Below, piece after piece: positions 1 to 8,443 of a stretch of DNA of 64,000 nucleotides; position 1 is the stretch's first letter; every line of letters starts with the position of its first letter. Origin of the DNA: Natrialba aegyptia DSM 13077 (GTDB lineage: Archaea; Halobacteriota; Halobacteria; Halobacteriales; Natrialbaceae); NCBI RefSeq assembly GCF_000337535.1, contig NZ_AOIP01000016.1, positions 124,001-188,000 on the forward strand, written 5' to 3'. A program made the translations under genes and the position numbers. A model generated the notes under the pieces. That model saw nothing but the letters and a program-made list of their open reading frames with translations. It did no database searches and was not told where the DNA came from.

Positions 1-1758
1 CCGTTCGAGGGCGTCGATGTTCGGCACGATGAGCGCGCCGACGAACTTCTCGCCGTCGCCGACGACCAGACACTGCTCGACGAGTTCGTTCGCGGCGAAG
101 GTGTCCTCGATCGGTGCGGGCGCGACGTTCTTGCCGGTCGAGAGGACGACGAGTTGCTTCGTTCGCTCGTGGAACTCGATGTAGCCGTCGGGGCGGACGG
201 TGACGATGTCGCCGGTGCGGAACCACTCGGCGTCCGCGTCGGTCTCGGACGCGTTCCCGTCTCGGTCGGCGTCGCTCGCCCCCTCCCCCGGCGCGTCCGC
301 CGTGAACGCCCGGTCGGTCGCCGCCGGCTTGTTCCAGTAGCCCTCGGTGACGTTCGGCCCGCGAACGAGGAGTTCACCCGTTTCGCCGGGCGTGCTGGCG
401 GCATCGCCGTCCGGCACGATCGACCCGTCGACGGTCACGTCGCAGTCGATAACCGCCGGCCCGACAGTGCCGATCTTCGGTGCCTCCGGCGGGTTCGTCG
501 TGACGACGGGCGAGGTTTCGGTGAGCCCGTATCCCTCCAAAATCGGCAGCCCCATGCCGTGATAGAGCGTGCAGAGATCCTCGGAGAGCGACCCGCCGCC
601 GCTGACCAGCATCTCGACGTTCCCGCCGAGAGCCTCCTTGACCTTGCTGAACACCAGTTTGTCCGCAACCGAGAGCTTGAACTCGAGGATCGGTCCGGGA
701 TCGTCGGCCCGATAGTAGGCTCGACTCACGTCCGTCGCCCAGTCGAAGATGCGCTCTTTGATCGGAGACTCCGTGGCCTCCTCCCGAATCGCGTCGTAAA
801 TCTTCTCGTAGACCCGCGGGACGCTCGTCGCCCCGGTCGGCTGGACCGCGCGAAAGTCCTCCTTCAGCGTGTCCGAACTCTCGGCGTAGGCGACGGTCGC
901 CCCCGCGGCGAACAGCAGGAAGTGCCCCGCCGTCCGCTCGAAGACGTGCGCCAGCGGCAGGTACGAGACGAGCGTACTGTTCTCGTCGATGACCGGCGTG
1001 TCCGCGTCCTTGTCCGGCCGCGGGCCGTAGCGACGGTAGACCTGATTGACGTTCGTCCGGAAGTTCCGGTGGGTGAGCATGACCCCTTTCGGCTTCCCCG
1101 TCGTTCCACTCGTGTAGATGATGCTCGCCAGATCGTCCGGGTCGCGCGCTGCGAGCCACTCCTCGTACGCCTCCGGATCGTACCGCTCGTCTCCCAGTTC
1201 GTAGACCTCCGCGAGCGTGTAGCAGTCCGTCGCCGCGTCCTCTCCCGCACCACCTACCTCGTCCATCGACACGATGAACTCGAGTTCGAGTTCGTCCTCG
1301 ACGGCGAGCACCCGCTCTAACACCGCCTGGTTCTCGACGACGACGCCGCTGGCACCGGGATCGTCGAGCAGGTAGTGTGCCTTCTCGGGCGAGGAGTTCT
1401 TGTAGACGGTGGTCACGACTGCACCCGCGGCGAGTAGCGCGAAATCGGTCTGGGCCCACTCCATGCGCGTCTGGGCGAAGATACCGACCCGGTCGCCGGC
1501 CTCGACGCCGAGTTCGCGGAAGCCGGCGGCCAGCGCGCGGACGATCTCACCCGTTTCCGCGTAGGTCAGGCTTTCGTAGTCGCCGTGTGGGGCGGGGTCG
1601 ACCGCCGTCCCGGCGAGACTGCGATCGTAGATGCCGCCCTGATACTGCTGGGCGATCGCGTTCGGATTGCGCTCGACCGACGCCTCGAACATCCCTCCCA
1701 GCGGTTCCATACCCAGCACCGGACTCGTGAACTCGCGCTCCGCGGTCTGCCAACCCAT
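1..1758 (-). CDS. Long-chain acyl-CoA synthetase (AMP-binding), 3' end cut off
   Basis: Adenylate-forming enzyme that activates a fatty acid with ATP and CoA. The frame starts at the ATG at 1758 (MGWQTAEREF) and stays open for 586 codons to the window edge, so about the last 80-100 residues are missing. The A3-type loop (IYTSGTTGKPKG) and the segment RMEWAQTDF are readable. It is a close paralogue of the complete gene at 3083-5125: both code GGIYDRSL near the N-terminus, and some DNA stretches of about 50 bp are almost identical (for example 1264-1316 and 4620-4672). A 15-bp palindrome sits just before the start codon. The family is clear. Chain-length preference cannot be read from the sequence. 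Confidence 0.9.
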   Translation of the reverse strand, partial: MGWQTAEREFTSPVLGMEPLGGMFEASVERNPNAIAQQYQGGIYDRSLAGTAVDPAPHGDYESLTYAETGEIVRALAAGFRELGVEAGDRVGIFAQTRMEWAQTDFALLAAGAVVTTVYKNSSPEKAHYLLDDPGASGVVVENQAVLERVLAVEDELELEFIVSMDEVGGAGEDAATDCYTLAEVYELGDERYDPEAYEEWLAARDPDDLASIIYTSGTTGKPKGVMLTHRNFRTNVNQVYRRYGPRPDKDADTPVIDENSTLVSYLPLAHVFERTAGHFLLFAAGATVAYAESSDTLKEDFRAVQPTGATSVPRVYEKIYDAIREEATESPIKERIFDWATDVSRAYYRADDPGPILEFKLSVADKLVFSKVKEALGGNVEMLVSGGGSLSEDLCTLYHGMGLPILEGYGLTETSPVVTTNPPEAPKIGTVGPAVIDCDVTVDGSIVPDGDAASTPGETGELLVRGPNVTEGYWNKPAATDRAFTADAPGEGASDADRDGNASETDADAEWFRTGDIVTVRPDGYIEFHERTKQLVVLSTGKNVAPAPIEDTFAANELVEQCLVVGDGEKFVGALIVPNIDALER

Positions 1759-1772
1759 GGTATATTATACCA
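1758..1772. promoter_or_regulatory. Palindromic operator-like site at the acyl-CoA synthetase start
   Basis: TGGTATA-T-TATACCA is a perfect 15-bp inverted repeat that ends on the first base of the start codon of the minus-strand acyl-CoA synthetase gene. It lies in the 159-bp gap to the divergent phosphotransferase gene. Its position over the expected transcription start would suit a repressor site. It could also be a fortuitous AT-rich palindrome. Confidence 0.4.
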
Positions 1773-1917
1773 AGAGGAGCGGGGAACTCTTGAAAGTACA
1801 GGGAGTTCAGAGCAATTTATCACGATATTTCTGTGGGGGCGGCGGACGATAGTCGAGGTGTGAGGACCTAACCCATACCACCGAAACAGTTCTATCGGGT
1901 GCTCGGGAATCCCGCGT

Positions 1918-3012
1918 ATGGGCGACGGTCCAGCGGCACAGGAGTTGTCGGAATCGACCATCGAAGAGATGCTTCGATCCATCGAACGGGAGCGAGAGTC
2001 GGGACCGAAACTGGAACTCGTGGAGGCAACAGCGGTCGAGCGCGGCTTTTGTTCCGTGTACCGCATCATTGGCTCCGGCGGAGAAGGTGCCGACAGGAAT
2101 GCGACGTGAGAGGGATACCTGAAGGCCACCCCCGACGGGCAGACGTGGGGAATTCCAACCGAGTCGCGGATTCAGGCGGTTCTCAACGCTCACACGTCGA
2201 TCCCGGTTCCGCCGGTCTGCGGCGTCGTCGACGATCACGACTCCCTGCCATCGCCGTTTTACCTCATGCGCGCACTGCCCGGCGAGGAAGTCGCCTACGA
2301 GCGCGTGTGCCGATTCGAAGACGCCTCGCTCCGGCGACTCGCTCGAGAAACCGGCGAGTATCTGGCCGAACTGCACGCGGTTTCGGCGGTCGACCGGTTC
2401 GGACACGTCCGTCACGACGGCCCCGAACTCGACGGCGGCCAGCCTGTCGGCGATCCGGCGACCCTGACCATCGGTACCCCACGAGAAGCGTGGCCAACCG
2501 CACTGCGGAACTACGCCGATCGTGAACTCGACCGGCACGCAAATTCCCGGTTTTCGGATCTCACACCCGAACTCCGCCGGTGGGTCGAAACGGGCATCGA
2601 CGAACTCGACGGACCGTTCGAACCCGTCCTGGGGCGAAACGATCACGGACTCCACAACCTCCTCATCGATCCCGAAACGGGCGAGATTACCGCGATGCTC
2701 GACTGGGGCTATACGCTCGCCGTACCGGCGGCTTTCGACTTCGAGTTCGCCGCGTACCTCTACAGCGGGGCCTTTCTCGCGGGACTGCCCGATGTCTCGG
2801 ACCGGCGACCCCTCGTCCGCGAGGCAATGCTGTCCGGGTATCGGTCGACCGCGCCCACCCGTGCTGAAAACGTTTCAGCGCCCGAACCGCTCTACGAGAC
2901 GGTAGCGATGATCCGTATTATGAACGACTTCCATCATCTGGCGTTCCCCGACGGAACCGAAACGGCGGTGATGGACCGCATCAGGGCAGACGTACGGGAC
3001 CGTATCAGCTGA
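1918..3012 (+). pseudogene. Phosphotransferase (APH/choline kinase-like) with an in-frame TGA
   Basis: One reading frame runs from the ATG at 1918 to the stop at 3012 but is broken by TGA at 2107-2109 (codon 64). Both sides read as one protein. Before the stop is the N-lobe (ELVEATAVERGFCSVYRI). After it are EGYLKATPDG, the catalytic loop GRNDHGLHNLL and the metal-binding LDWGY of the aminoglycoside-phosphotransferase fold. There is no frameshift, and no start codon lies close after the stop; the first in-frame ATG is at 2266, inside the domain. A nonsense change from TGG or CGA, or a sequencing error, explains it best. The substrate is unknown. The gene sits on the opposite strand between two acyl-CoA synthetase paralogues. 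Confidence 0.75.
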
Positions 3013-3027
3013 TAACGCGACCCGGAA

Positions 3028-3066
3028 CGGGAACGGACACGGGCACGGACACGGACACGGGCACTC
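3028..3066. repeat. Degenerate hexamer repeat (cgggca/cggaca)
   Basis: About six imperfect copies of a 6-bp unit fill the short gap between the convergent ends of the phosphotransferase and the second acyl-CoA synthetase. No function is apparent. Confidence 0.5.
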
Positions 3067-3082
3067 GAACAGTCGTACTGAT

Positions 3083-5125
3083 TCACGCGTTCTCGTAGAT
3101 CCGATCCACTCGGTCCCCGAAGCGGTCCAGAATGACGCGGCGCTTCTTCTTCATCGTCGGCGTTAGCATCTCGTTCTCCTCGGTGAACTCGACCGGGACG
3201 AGTTCGAATTGCTTGATCGTCTCGTGTTTTTCGAAGCCCTCGTTCGCGCGGTCGACCTCCCGTTGGACGTACTCGCGAACGCGCTCGTCGTCGCAGATGG
3301 CGTCGGTATCGTCGGGCAGGTCGATGCCCTGTTCGTCCGCCCACGTCCGGATGTGCTCGACGTTGGGGACGAGTAACGCGCCGATGAACTTCTCGCCGTC
3401 GCCGACGACCATGCACTGCTCGACGACCTCGCTGGCGGCGAAGGCGTCCTCGAGCGGGCCGGGAGCGACGTTCTTGCCGGTCGAGAGCACGAGCAGTTGT
3501 TTCACGCGGTCGCGGAACTCGATGTAGTTGTCCCCGCGCAAGTGGACGACATCGCCGGTGCGAAACCACTGCTCGGCGGTCGAGTCGTCCGTAGTATCGA
3601 GTACAGTGCCGCCGTCGGGCCGAGACGTGACCCCAGCAGCGTCCTCGGCCGCAGCCTCGGTGAACGCACGGTCGGTCGCTGCGGGCATATTCCAGTAGCC
3701 CTCGGTGACGTTCGGCCCGCGGACGAGGAGTTCGCCGACTGCTCCCGGATCGTCGAAGGCATCCTGGTCGACGACGCTCTCGTCGATCGAAATGTCGACG
3801 TCAGACAGCGTCGGACCGATCGTCCCGATCCGCGGATCGTCCGGCGGATTGACCGCGATGACCGGCGAGGTTTCGGTCAAGCCGTAGCCCTCGAAGATCG
3901 GGAGCCCCATCGCGTGATAGAGCCGACAGAGTTCGGGTGAGAGGCTGCCGCCGCCGCTGATCAGGCTCTCGATTTCGCCGCCGAGTGCCTCGCGGACCGT
4001 CGAGAAGACCAGTTTGTCCGCAAGCGTTTGCTTCGCCGCGAGCACGGGGCCGGGCGAGTCGGCACGCTCGTACGCGACGCCGACGTCGGTCGCCCACTCG
4101 AAGAGACGCTTTTTGATCGGCGACTCGCTGGCCTGTTCGCGGATCGTGTCGTAAATCTTCTCGTAGACCCGCGGGACGCTGGTCGCCGTGTTCGGCTGAA
4201 CGATGCTGAAGTCCTCCTGGAGCGTATCTGGGTTTTCCGCGTAGGCGACACAGGCACCGCTTGCGAACAACAGAAAGTGCCCCGCCGTCCGCTCGAAGAC
4301 GTGCGCCAGCGGCAGGTACGACATCGCCTGACTCTCGGCGTCGATAACCGGCACGTCCGCGTCTCTGTCCGGCCGCGGCGCGAAGCGCTTGCGGATCTGA
4401 TTGACGTTCGCCCGGAAGTTGCCGTGGGTGAGCCGGACGCCCTTCGGCTGCCCCGTCGTCCCGCTCGTGTAGATCAGACTCGCCAAATCGTCCATCGCGG
4501 GGTCGTCGACCCACTCCTGGTAAGTCTCGGCGTCGAACACTGCGACACCGCGATCGTGAAGCTCCGCGAGCGTCAGCACGTCGTCCCGGTCGTCGTACGC
4601 CGTCCCCGCCAGCTCGTCGATCGACACGATGAACTCGAGTTCGAGTTCGTCCTCGACGGCGAGCACCCGCTCTAGCAGTTCCTGGTTTTCGACGACGACG
4701 CCGTCCGCGTCCGGGTCGTCGAGCAAGTACGACACCTGGTCGGGCGAAGAACTCGTGTAGACGGTGGTGACGACCGCGCCGGCCCCGAGCAGCGCGAAGT
4801 CGGTCTGGGCCCACTCCATGCGCGTGTTGCTGAAGATGCCGACCCGGTCGCCGGATTCGACGCCGAGATCGCGAAAGCCGGCGGCGAGGTTCCGAACGAT
4901 GTCGCGCATCTCGGCGTAGGAAATCGCCCGAAAGGAATCGGGTTCGGCCGGCGGAAGCACGGCGTTCGAGTCAGTGCCGGTGAGCGAACGATCGTAGATG
5001 CCGCCCTTGTACCGCTGGGCAGGTCGGTCCCTGTTTCGCTCGGCCGCGTCCTCGAACATCCGACCGAGCGTCGTGGTCCCGATCACCTCGTCGTCGTACT
5101 CGCGTTCGGCGTCCCGCCAGTTCAT
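3083..5125 (-). CDS. Long-chain acyl-CoA synthetase (AMP-binding), complete
   Basis: A 680-residue adenylate-forming ligase that makes acyl-CoA from fatty acid, ATP and CoA. It has LIYTSGTTGQPKG around residue 215, the acyl-AMP-binding block EGYGLTETSPV near 415, WFRTGDVVHL near 515, and a C-terminal GDRVDRI tail. The length is usual for the haloarchaeal FadD15-like group. The start at 5125 (MNWRDAEREY) is supported by a box A about 28 bp upstream. It is the intact paralogue of the truncated gene at the window start, and the two probably arose by tandem duplication. Confidence 0.93.
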   Translation of the reverse strand: MNWRDAEREYDDEVIGTTTLGRMFEDAAERNRDRPAQRYKGGIYDRSLTGTDSNAVLPPAEPDSFRAISYAEMRDIVRNLAAGFRDLGVESGDRVGIFSNTRMEWAQTDFALLGAGAVVTTVYTSSSPDQVSYLLDDPDADGVVVENQELLERVLAVEDELELEFIVSIDELAGTAYDDRDDVLTLAELHDRGVAVFDAETYQEWVDDPAMDDLASLIYTSGTTGQPKGVRLTHGNFRANVNQIRKRFAPRPDRDADVPVIDAESQAMSYLPLAHVFERTAGHFLLFASGACVAYAENPDTLQEDFSIVQPNTATSVPRVYEKIYDTIREQASESPIKKRLFEWATDVGVAYERADSPGPVLAAKQTLADKLVFSTVREALGGEIESLISGGGSLSPELCRLYHAMGLPIFEGYGLTETSPVIAVNPPDDPRIGTIGPTLSDVDISIDESVVDQDAFDDPGAVGELLVRGPNVTEGYWNMPAATDRAFTEAAAEDAAGVTSRPDGGTVLDTTDDSTAEQWFRTGDVVHLRGDNYIEFRDRVKQLLVLSTGKNVAPGPLEDAFAASEVVEQCMVVGDGEKFIGALLVPNVEHIRTWADEQGIDLPDDTDAICDDERVREYVQREVDRANEGFEKHETIKQFELVPVEFTEENEMLTPTMKKKRRVILDRFGDRVDRIYENA

Positions 5126-5148
5126 ATCCGTTCAGAGTCGTTCCTGTG

Positions 5149-5156
5149 CGATAAAA
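5149..5156 (-). promoter_or_regulatory. Box A for acyl-CoA synthetase gene
   Basis: Read on the minus strand the element is GTTTTATC, centred about 28 bp before the ATG at 5125. This is the spacing of a haloarchaeal TATA box driving a leaderless or nearly leaderless mRNA. Confidence 0.5.
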
Positions 5157-5276
5157 CGTGATGAAACTGGTTTCACTCGACGATTCGTTTATTCAGGTGT
5201 GAGCGCCGGCCGCCCCGAAAACGAGCGGATTCGGGAACTGAACTCGAAGCGACTGAACCGTCGCGCAACCGGGTGT

Positions 5277-6197
5277 TCACTCTCGGTTGTCGAGATAGCC
5301 GATAACGCCGCGGACGTTCATCGCCGCCTCGGCGCTTGCTTTCTGCTCGTTCCAGGCTTCGCCCTTCTCGGTCGCGGACGCGAAGTGGGCCATCACGTCC
5401 TCGTCGGCGTCGAGTTCAGCGCGTGTCCCCTCGACTGCGGAGACCCACTCGGTGAGGACGGTCGCGTACTCCTCGAGTACGCGTTCGGCGTCGTTGCCGA
5501 CGTAACGAGGCCCGAAGTGCGTATAGAGGAGGACGTCGGGGTCGATCTCGGCGAGCAGTTCGACGTCTTCGAGACACTGTTCGAGGTCGAAGTCGGAGGG
5601 CGGGGAGGTTTCGACGATTTCCTCGCGGTCGGGAATCCAGATGCCGGCGGCGTCGCCGGTGAAGACGGCGTCGTTCGCGGGGTCCTCGAAGACGACCTGA
5701 TGGAACGCGTGGCCGGGCGCGTCGTGAACGCGGAGTTCGTGGTCGCCGAGATCGATCGCGTCGCCGTCTTCGAGTTCGACGATTCGATCTTCGGAGATCG
5801 GTTTCGGCTCGACGTAGAACTGCCACTGGTCGCCGACGGCGTTTTTCGTGCCGGCGACCAGTTTGCCGGGATCGGCGAGCAGGCTCGCGCCGGCGGCGGG
5901 GATGCAGATGTCGGCGTTCGGGCAGGCCTCCGCGAGAAAGCCAGCGCCGCCCGCGTGATCGAGGTGGATGTGCGTCATCGTGACGACCTCGATGTCGGCG
6001 GGATCGATGTCGAGTTCGGCGAGCGCGTCGAGAATCAGGTCGTGATTGGTGCCGATGCCGGTTTCGACGATGGCCGGCCGGTCGTCGTTTAGAATATAGA
6101 CGGCTCCGTAGCCGCCCGTCTCGTACATGCCGGTATCGAGGTAGTACAGGTCCGAACAGTCGCCGGCGGTCACCTCGCGAACGTCACCGATGTCCAT
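5277..6197 (-). CDS. MBL-fold metallohydrolase
   Basis: A 306-residue metallo-beta-lactamase-fold protein. It carries the metal-binding motif MTHIHLDH near residue 80, a later FTGDAAG and LLYTHFGP, in the order typical of glyoxalase II-like hydrolases. The start at 6197 (MDIGDVREV) is chosen because it matches the family N-terminus; the frame is open back to 6284 but that would overlap the upstream transporter gene. It lies 53 bp downstream of the CDF transporter on the same strand. The substrate is not predictable; a thioester or lactone hydrolase is possible. Confidence 0.88.
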   Translation of the reverse strand: MDIGDVREVTAGDCSDLYYLDTGMYETGGYGAVYILNDDRPAIVETGIGTNHDLILDALAELDIDPADIEVVTMTHIHLDHAGGAGFLAEACPNADICIPAAGASLLADPGKLVAGTKNAVGDQWQFYVEPKPISEDRIVELEDGDAIDLGDHELRVHDAPGHAFHQVVFEDPANDAVFTGDAAGIWIPDREEIVETSPPSDFDLEQCLEDVELLAEIDPDVLLYTHFGPRYVGNDAERVLEEYATVLTEWVSAVEGTRAELDADEDVMAHFASATEKGEAWNEQKASAEAAMNVRGVIGYLDNRE

Positions 6198-6250
6198 ACC
6201 GGAAGCCCGTCGGCGGACGGGATAAAAGCTCGTGTCCCAGCACTCCGGCA

Positions 6251-7162
6251 TTACCGTTCGAGTTCGTCCGGCTGATCCTTCCACTCGCCGATGCCGGACG
6301 GGTCGAGGTGGACGTGCGCGTCGCCGACGTCCTCGAGTCCGCGGAGCTGATCGACGAGTTCAGATTCGATGTCGTGGGCGCGCCGGAAGGGGAGTTCGCC
6401 GTCGACCTCGACGTGAACTTCGACTTCGAGGACGGGGCCGTCGTAGAAGACGGTCAGATCGTGGACGCCCCGTACGTCGGGGTGGGATCGGAGCACGTCG
6501 AGCACGGCCGTTCGCTTCTCGGGCGTCGGGGCGGCACCGACGAGGTAGTCGACGTTTTCGCGACCGATTTCGACGCCCTGGTAGACGACCAGTAGGCTGA
6601 CGAGTCCGCCGGCGACGGGATCGAGTTGTGGCTGGCCGAACGCGACGCCGATGATGCCGACGACGGCGGCCAGCGACGTGTAGATGTCGTTGAGACAGTC
6701 GGCGGCCAGCGCCGCGAGGGCGGGCGAGTCGAGGTCCGCGTTGATCGCGACCGTGTACCGGTAGACGAGGTACATGTCGACGATGGCGAAGCCCAGCGAG
6801 CCGAGCAATAGCGGACTGAAGGTAACGTCGACCTCGGTGAGCAGTCCCTCGACGGAGCGATAGAGCAAGTTCAATCCGAGAAGTGAGATGACGGCACCCA
6901 CGAACAGCGCCGTCAGCGGCTCGATTCGGTCGTGCCCGTGGGGGTGGGTATCGTCGGGTTCGTCGTACGAACTCTGTCCCCAGATATAGACGACGATGCT
7001 GGCGATGAGATCCGCGATCGAGTGCGCCGCGTCCGCGAGCAGGGCGACGCTCCCGAAGACGAGTCCCGCAGCCCCCTCGACCGCGATTTTCGCGACGTTG
7101 CCGAGGACGTTGACCCACGATGCCCGTCGGAACCCGCGTCGCTCGTCCTCGACACTGTCCAT
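6251..7162 (-). CDS. Cation diffusion facilitator family metal exporter
   Basis: A 303-residue membrane protein of the CDF family, which exports divalent metal ions in exchange for protons. Transmembrane helix 2 carries D44-x2-H47-x3-D51 (LLADAAHSIADL), a His-rich loop follows (HPHGHD, 73-78), and helix 5 has D155-x3-D159 (DCLND). The cytoplasmic C-terminal domain (about 205-290) has the usual ferredoxin-like pattern ending HVHLDP. DxxxD in helix 5 is more common in Fe/Zn or Mn members than in strict Zn members, so the metal is uncertain. The gene is divergent from the fluoride riboswitch unit. Confidence 0.92.
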   Translation of the reverse strand: MDSVEDERRGFRRASWVNVLGNVAKIAVEGAAGLVFGSVALLADAAHSIADLIASIVVYIWGQSSYDEPDDTHPHGHDRIEPLTALFVGAVISLLGLNLLYRSVEGLLTEVDVTFSPLLLGSLGFAIVDMYLVYRYTVAINADLDSPALAALAADCLNDIYTSLAAVVGIIGVAFGQPQLDPVAGGLVSLLVVYQGVEIGRENVDYLVGAAPTPEKRTAVLDVLRSHPDVRGVHDLTVFYDGPVLEVEVHVEVDGELPFRRAHDIESELVDQLRGLEDVGDAHVHLDPSGIGEWKDQPDELER

Positions 7163-7301
7163 GGATGGTTTAGAGCCAGTCTAACCTTGGGTCTTTTCCT
7201 TCCGACTGGCCGCCGTGAGCGTCCCGTGACGTTCGCAGGGCATAACGCTCATCAATCTGCGCAAACGACCTCCTAACAAGACGGTTCGAATCACGACGCG
7301 G

Positions 7302-7308
7302 TTTAAAC
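7302..7308 (+). promoter_or_regulatory. Box A upstream of the fluoride riboswitch
   Basis: TTTAAAC matches the haloarchaeal TATA consensus. Its first base lies 25 bp before 7327, the first base of the aptamer, so transcription would be expected to begin at or within a few bases of the aptamer's 5' end. Confidence 0.55.
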
Positions 7309-7326
7309 ACGATGACCGTCCCTTTC

Positions 7327-7384
7327 GGGCGATGGGGCCCGCCTGACCCAACCGCCGGCACCGACCGCCGGCTGACGGTCCCTG
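7327..7384 (+). ncRNA. Fluoride riboswitch (crcB motif)
   Basis: The sequence keeps the fluoride aptamer core in order: GGGCGATGGGGCCCGCC, then AACCGCC, then GGCTGACGGTCCCT. Stem P1 pairs 7328-7331 with 7340-7343. The second hairpin pairs GCCGGC at 7354-7359 with GCCGGC at 7367-7372 around a 7-base loop. The pseudoknot pairs loop bases GGGGCC (7334-7339) with GGTCCC (7377-7382), with one G-U pair. It ends 13 bp before the ATG of the first of two crcB/fluC genes, the cognate target. Control close to the ribosome-binding region or in early transcription are both possible; no clear terminator is visible. Confidence 0.88.
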
Positions 7385-7397
7385 CCACTACACAGCC

Positions 7398-7823
7398 ATG
7401 GCAGCATCCCAACCCCAGCCCCATCCCCTCGTTCGACTCGAAACGCTCGCACTGATCGCCGTCGGCGGCTTCGCCGGCGCGAACCTCCGCTACTTCGCGA
7501 TGGGCCTGCTCTCCGACGTCCAGTCCGTCCTGCTCGTCAACGTCATCGGCAGTTTCGCGCTCGGATTTCTCGTCTACGAAGCCCAGTACACCGGCCTCGT
7601 CGCGCCCAAATCGAAAGTCGTCTTCACGACCGGCTTCCTTTCTTCGCTGACAACCTACAGCACGTTCGCCATCCAATCCGCACTCGCGTCAACTCCCTTC
7701 CTGCTCGTCGCCATCGTCCTCGGCAACTACGGCCTCGGCTTTACCGGCGTCCTCGCCGGCCGTGAACTCGCCCGCCGACTCGGCGATCCGGCCGCCGCGA
7801 CAGCCGGCGGTGAGACGGCGTGA
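7398..7823 (+). CDS. crcB: Fluoride channel CrcB/Fluc, first subunit
   Basis: A 141-residue, four-helix membrane protein that exports fluoride and so protects enolase and other metalloenzymes. The family motifs are present: GGFAGANLRYF near residue 25, LLVNVIGSF near 50, and TTYSTF near 90. It is directly preceded by a fluoride riboswitch and overlaps the next gene by 4 bp, so both are made from one mRNA. Paired divergent subunits suggest a heterodimeric dual-topology channel, as known for some Fluc pairs. Confidence 0.93.
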   Translation: MAASQPQPHPLVRLETLALIAVGGFAGANLRYFAMGLLSDVQSVLLVNVIGSFALGFLVYEAQYTGLVAPKSKVVFTTGFLSSLTTYSTFAIQSALASTPFLLVAIVLGNYGLGFTGVLAGRELARRLGDPAAATAGGETA

Positions 7824-8284
7824 GCGCGACCGCCGCGGCGTCGCTTGCTGAACTCTGGATGGCGATCGGGGGAGCGTTCGCGTCGGTGGCCGTCCCGAAA
7901 GTCGGTCTCGCAGCGGTCACGTTCGATCCCGAACCTGCACACATCGTGGGGACCGGCGGTGCGATCGGTGCGGTGTTGCGCTACGGCGTGTATCAACGGC
8001 TCTCGAGCGACCGATTCCCCTGGCCGACGCTGCTGGTGAACGTCGTCGGCAGTTTTGCCTTCGCGCTTGCGATGTTTGCGGGTGCGACCGAGTCGGTCCT
8101 ACAGTTGCTTGGAACCGGTCTCTGCGGGGCGTTCACGACGTTTTCGTCGTTCTCGGTCGAGACGGTACAGTTGTACGAACGCGGCGATCGGCTGCTGGCA
8201 ATCGGCAATACCGGTGCGAATCTCGGCCTCGCACTCGCTGGAATCGGTCTCGCGTGGCTCGTCGCCGCGCTGGGGCCCGTTTAG
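7820..8284 (+). CDS. crcB: Fluoride channel CrcB/Fluc, second subunit
   Basis: A 154-residue CrcB-family protein starting at GTG 7820, which overlaps the stop of the first subunit (GTGA), so translation is likely coupled. The motifs GAIGAVLRYG, LLVNVVGSF and FTTFSSF are all present. It carries an N-terminal extension of about 40 residues (MSATAAASLA...) that most single-domain family members lack; a later internal start would remove it, but no good alternative is obvious. It probably pairs with the product of the preceding gene. Confidence 0.9.
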   Translation: MSATAAASLAELWMAIGGAFASVAVPKVGLAAVTFDPEPAHIVGTGGAIGAVLRYGVYQRLSSDRFPWPTLLVNVVGSFAFALAMFAGATESVLQLLGTGLCGAFTTFSSFSVETVQLYERGDRLLAIGNTGANLGLALAGIGLAWLVAALGPV

Positions 8285-8443
8285 CCGTGTTCTACGGCCG
8301 TTCCGAGTCTGCAAGCGCCGAAATTCCCAGTCCGATTGCACCGAGCTGCCGCGACTGATTCTCGTTTGCCTCGTCGACCGTCGTTTCGATTTGCCGGAAG
8401 TTCGTTACAACGCGGCTGGAACTATCGGTTCAGCCCGATCGAC

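Noticed and set aside
2107-2109. TGA as a selenocysteine codon
   Set aside because: No SECIS-like element was seen and haloarchaea are not known to use selenocysteine. Neighbouring residues do not look like a redox site.
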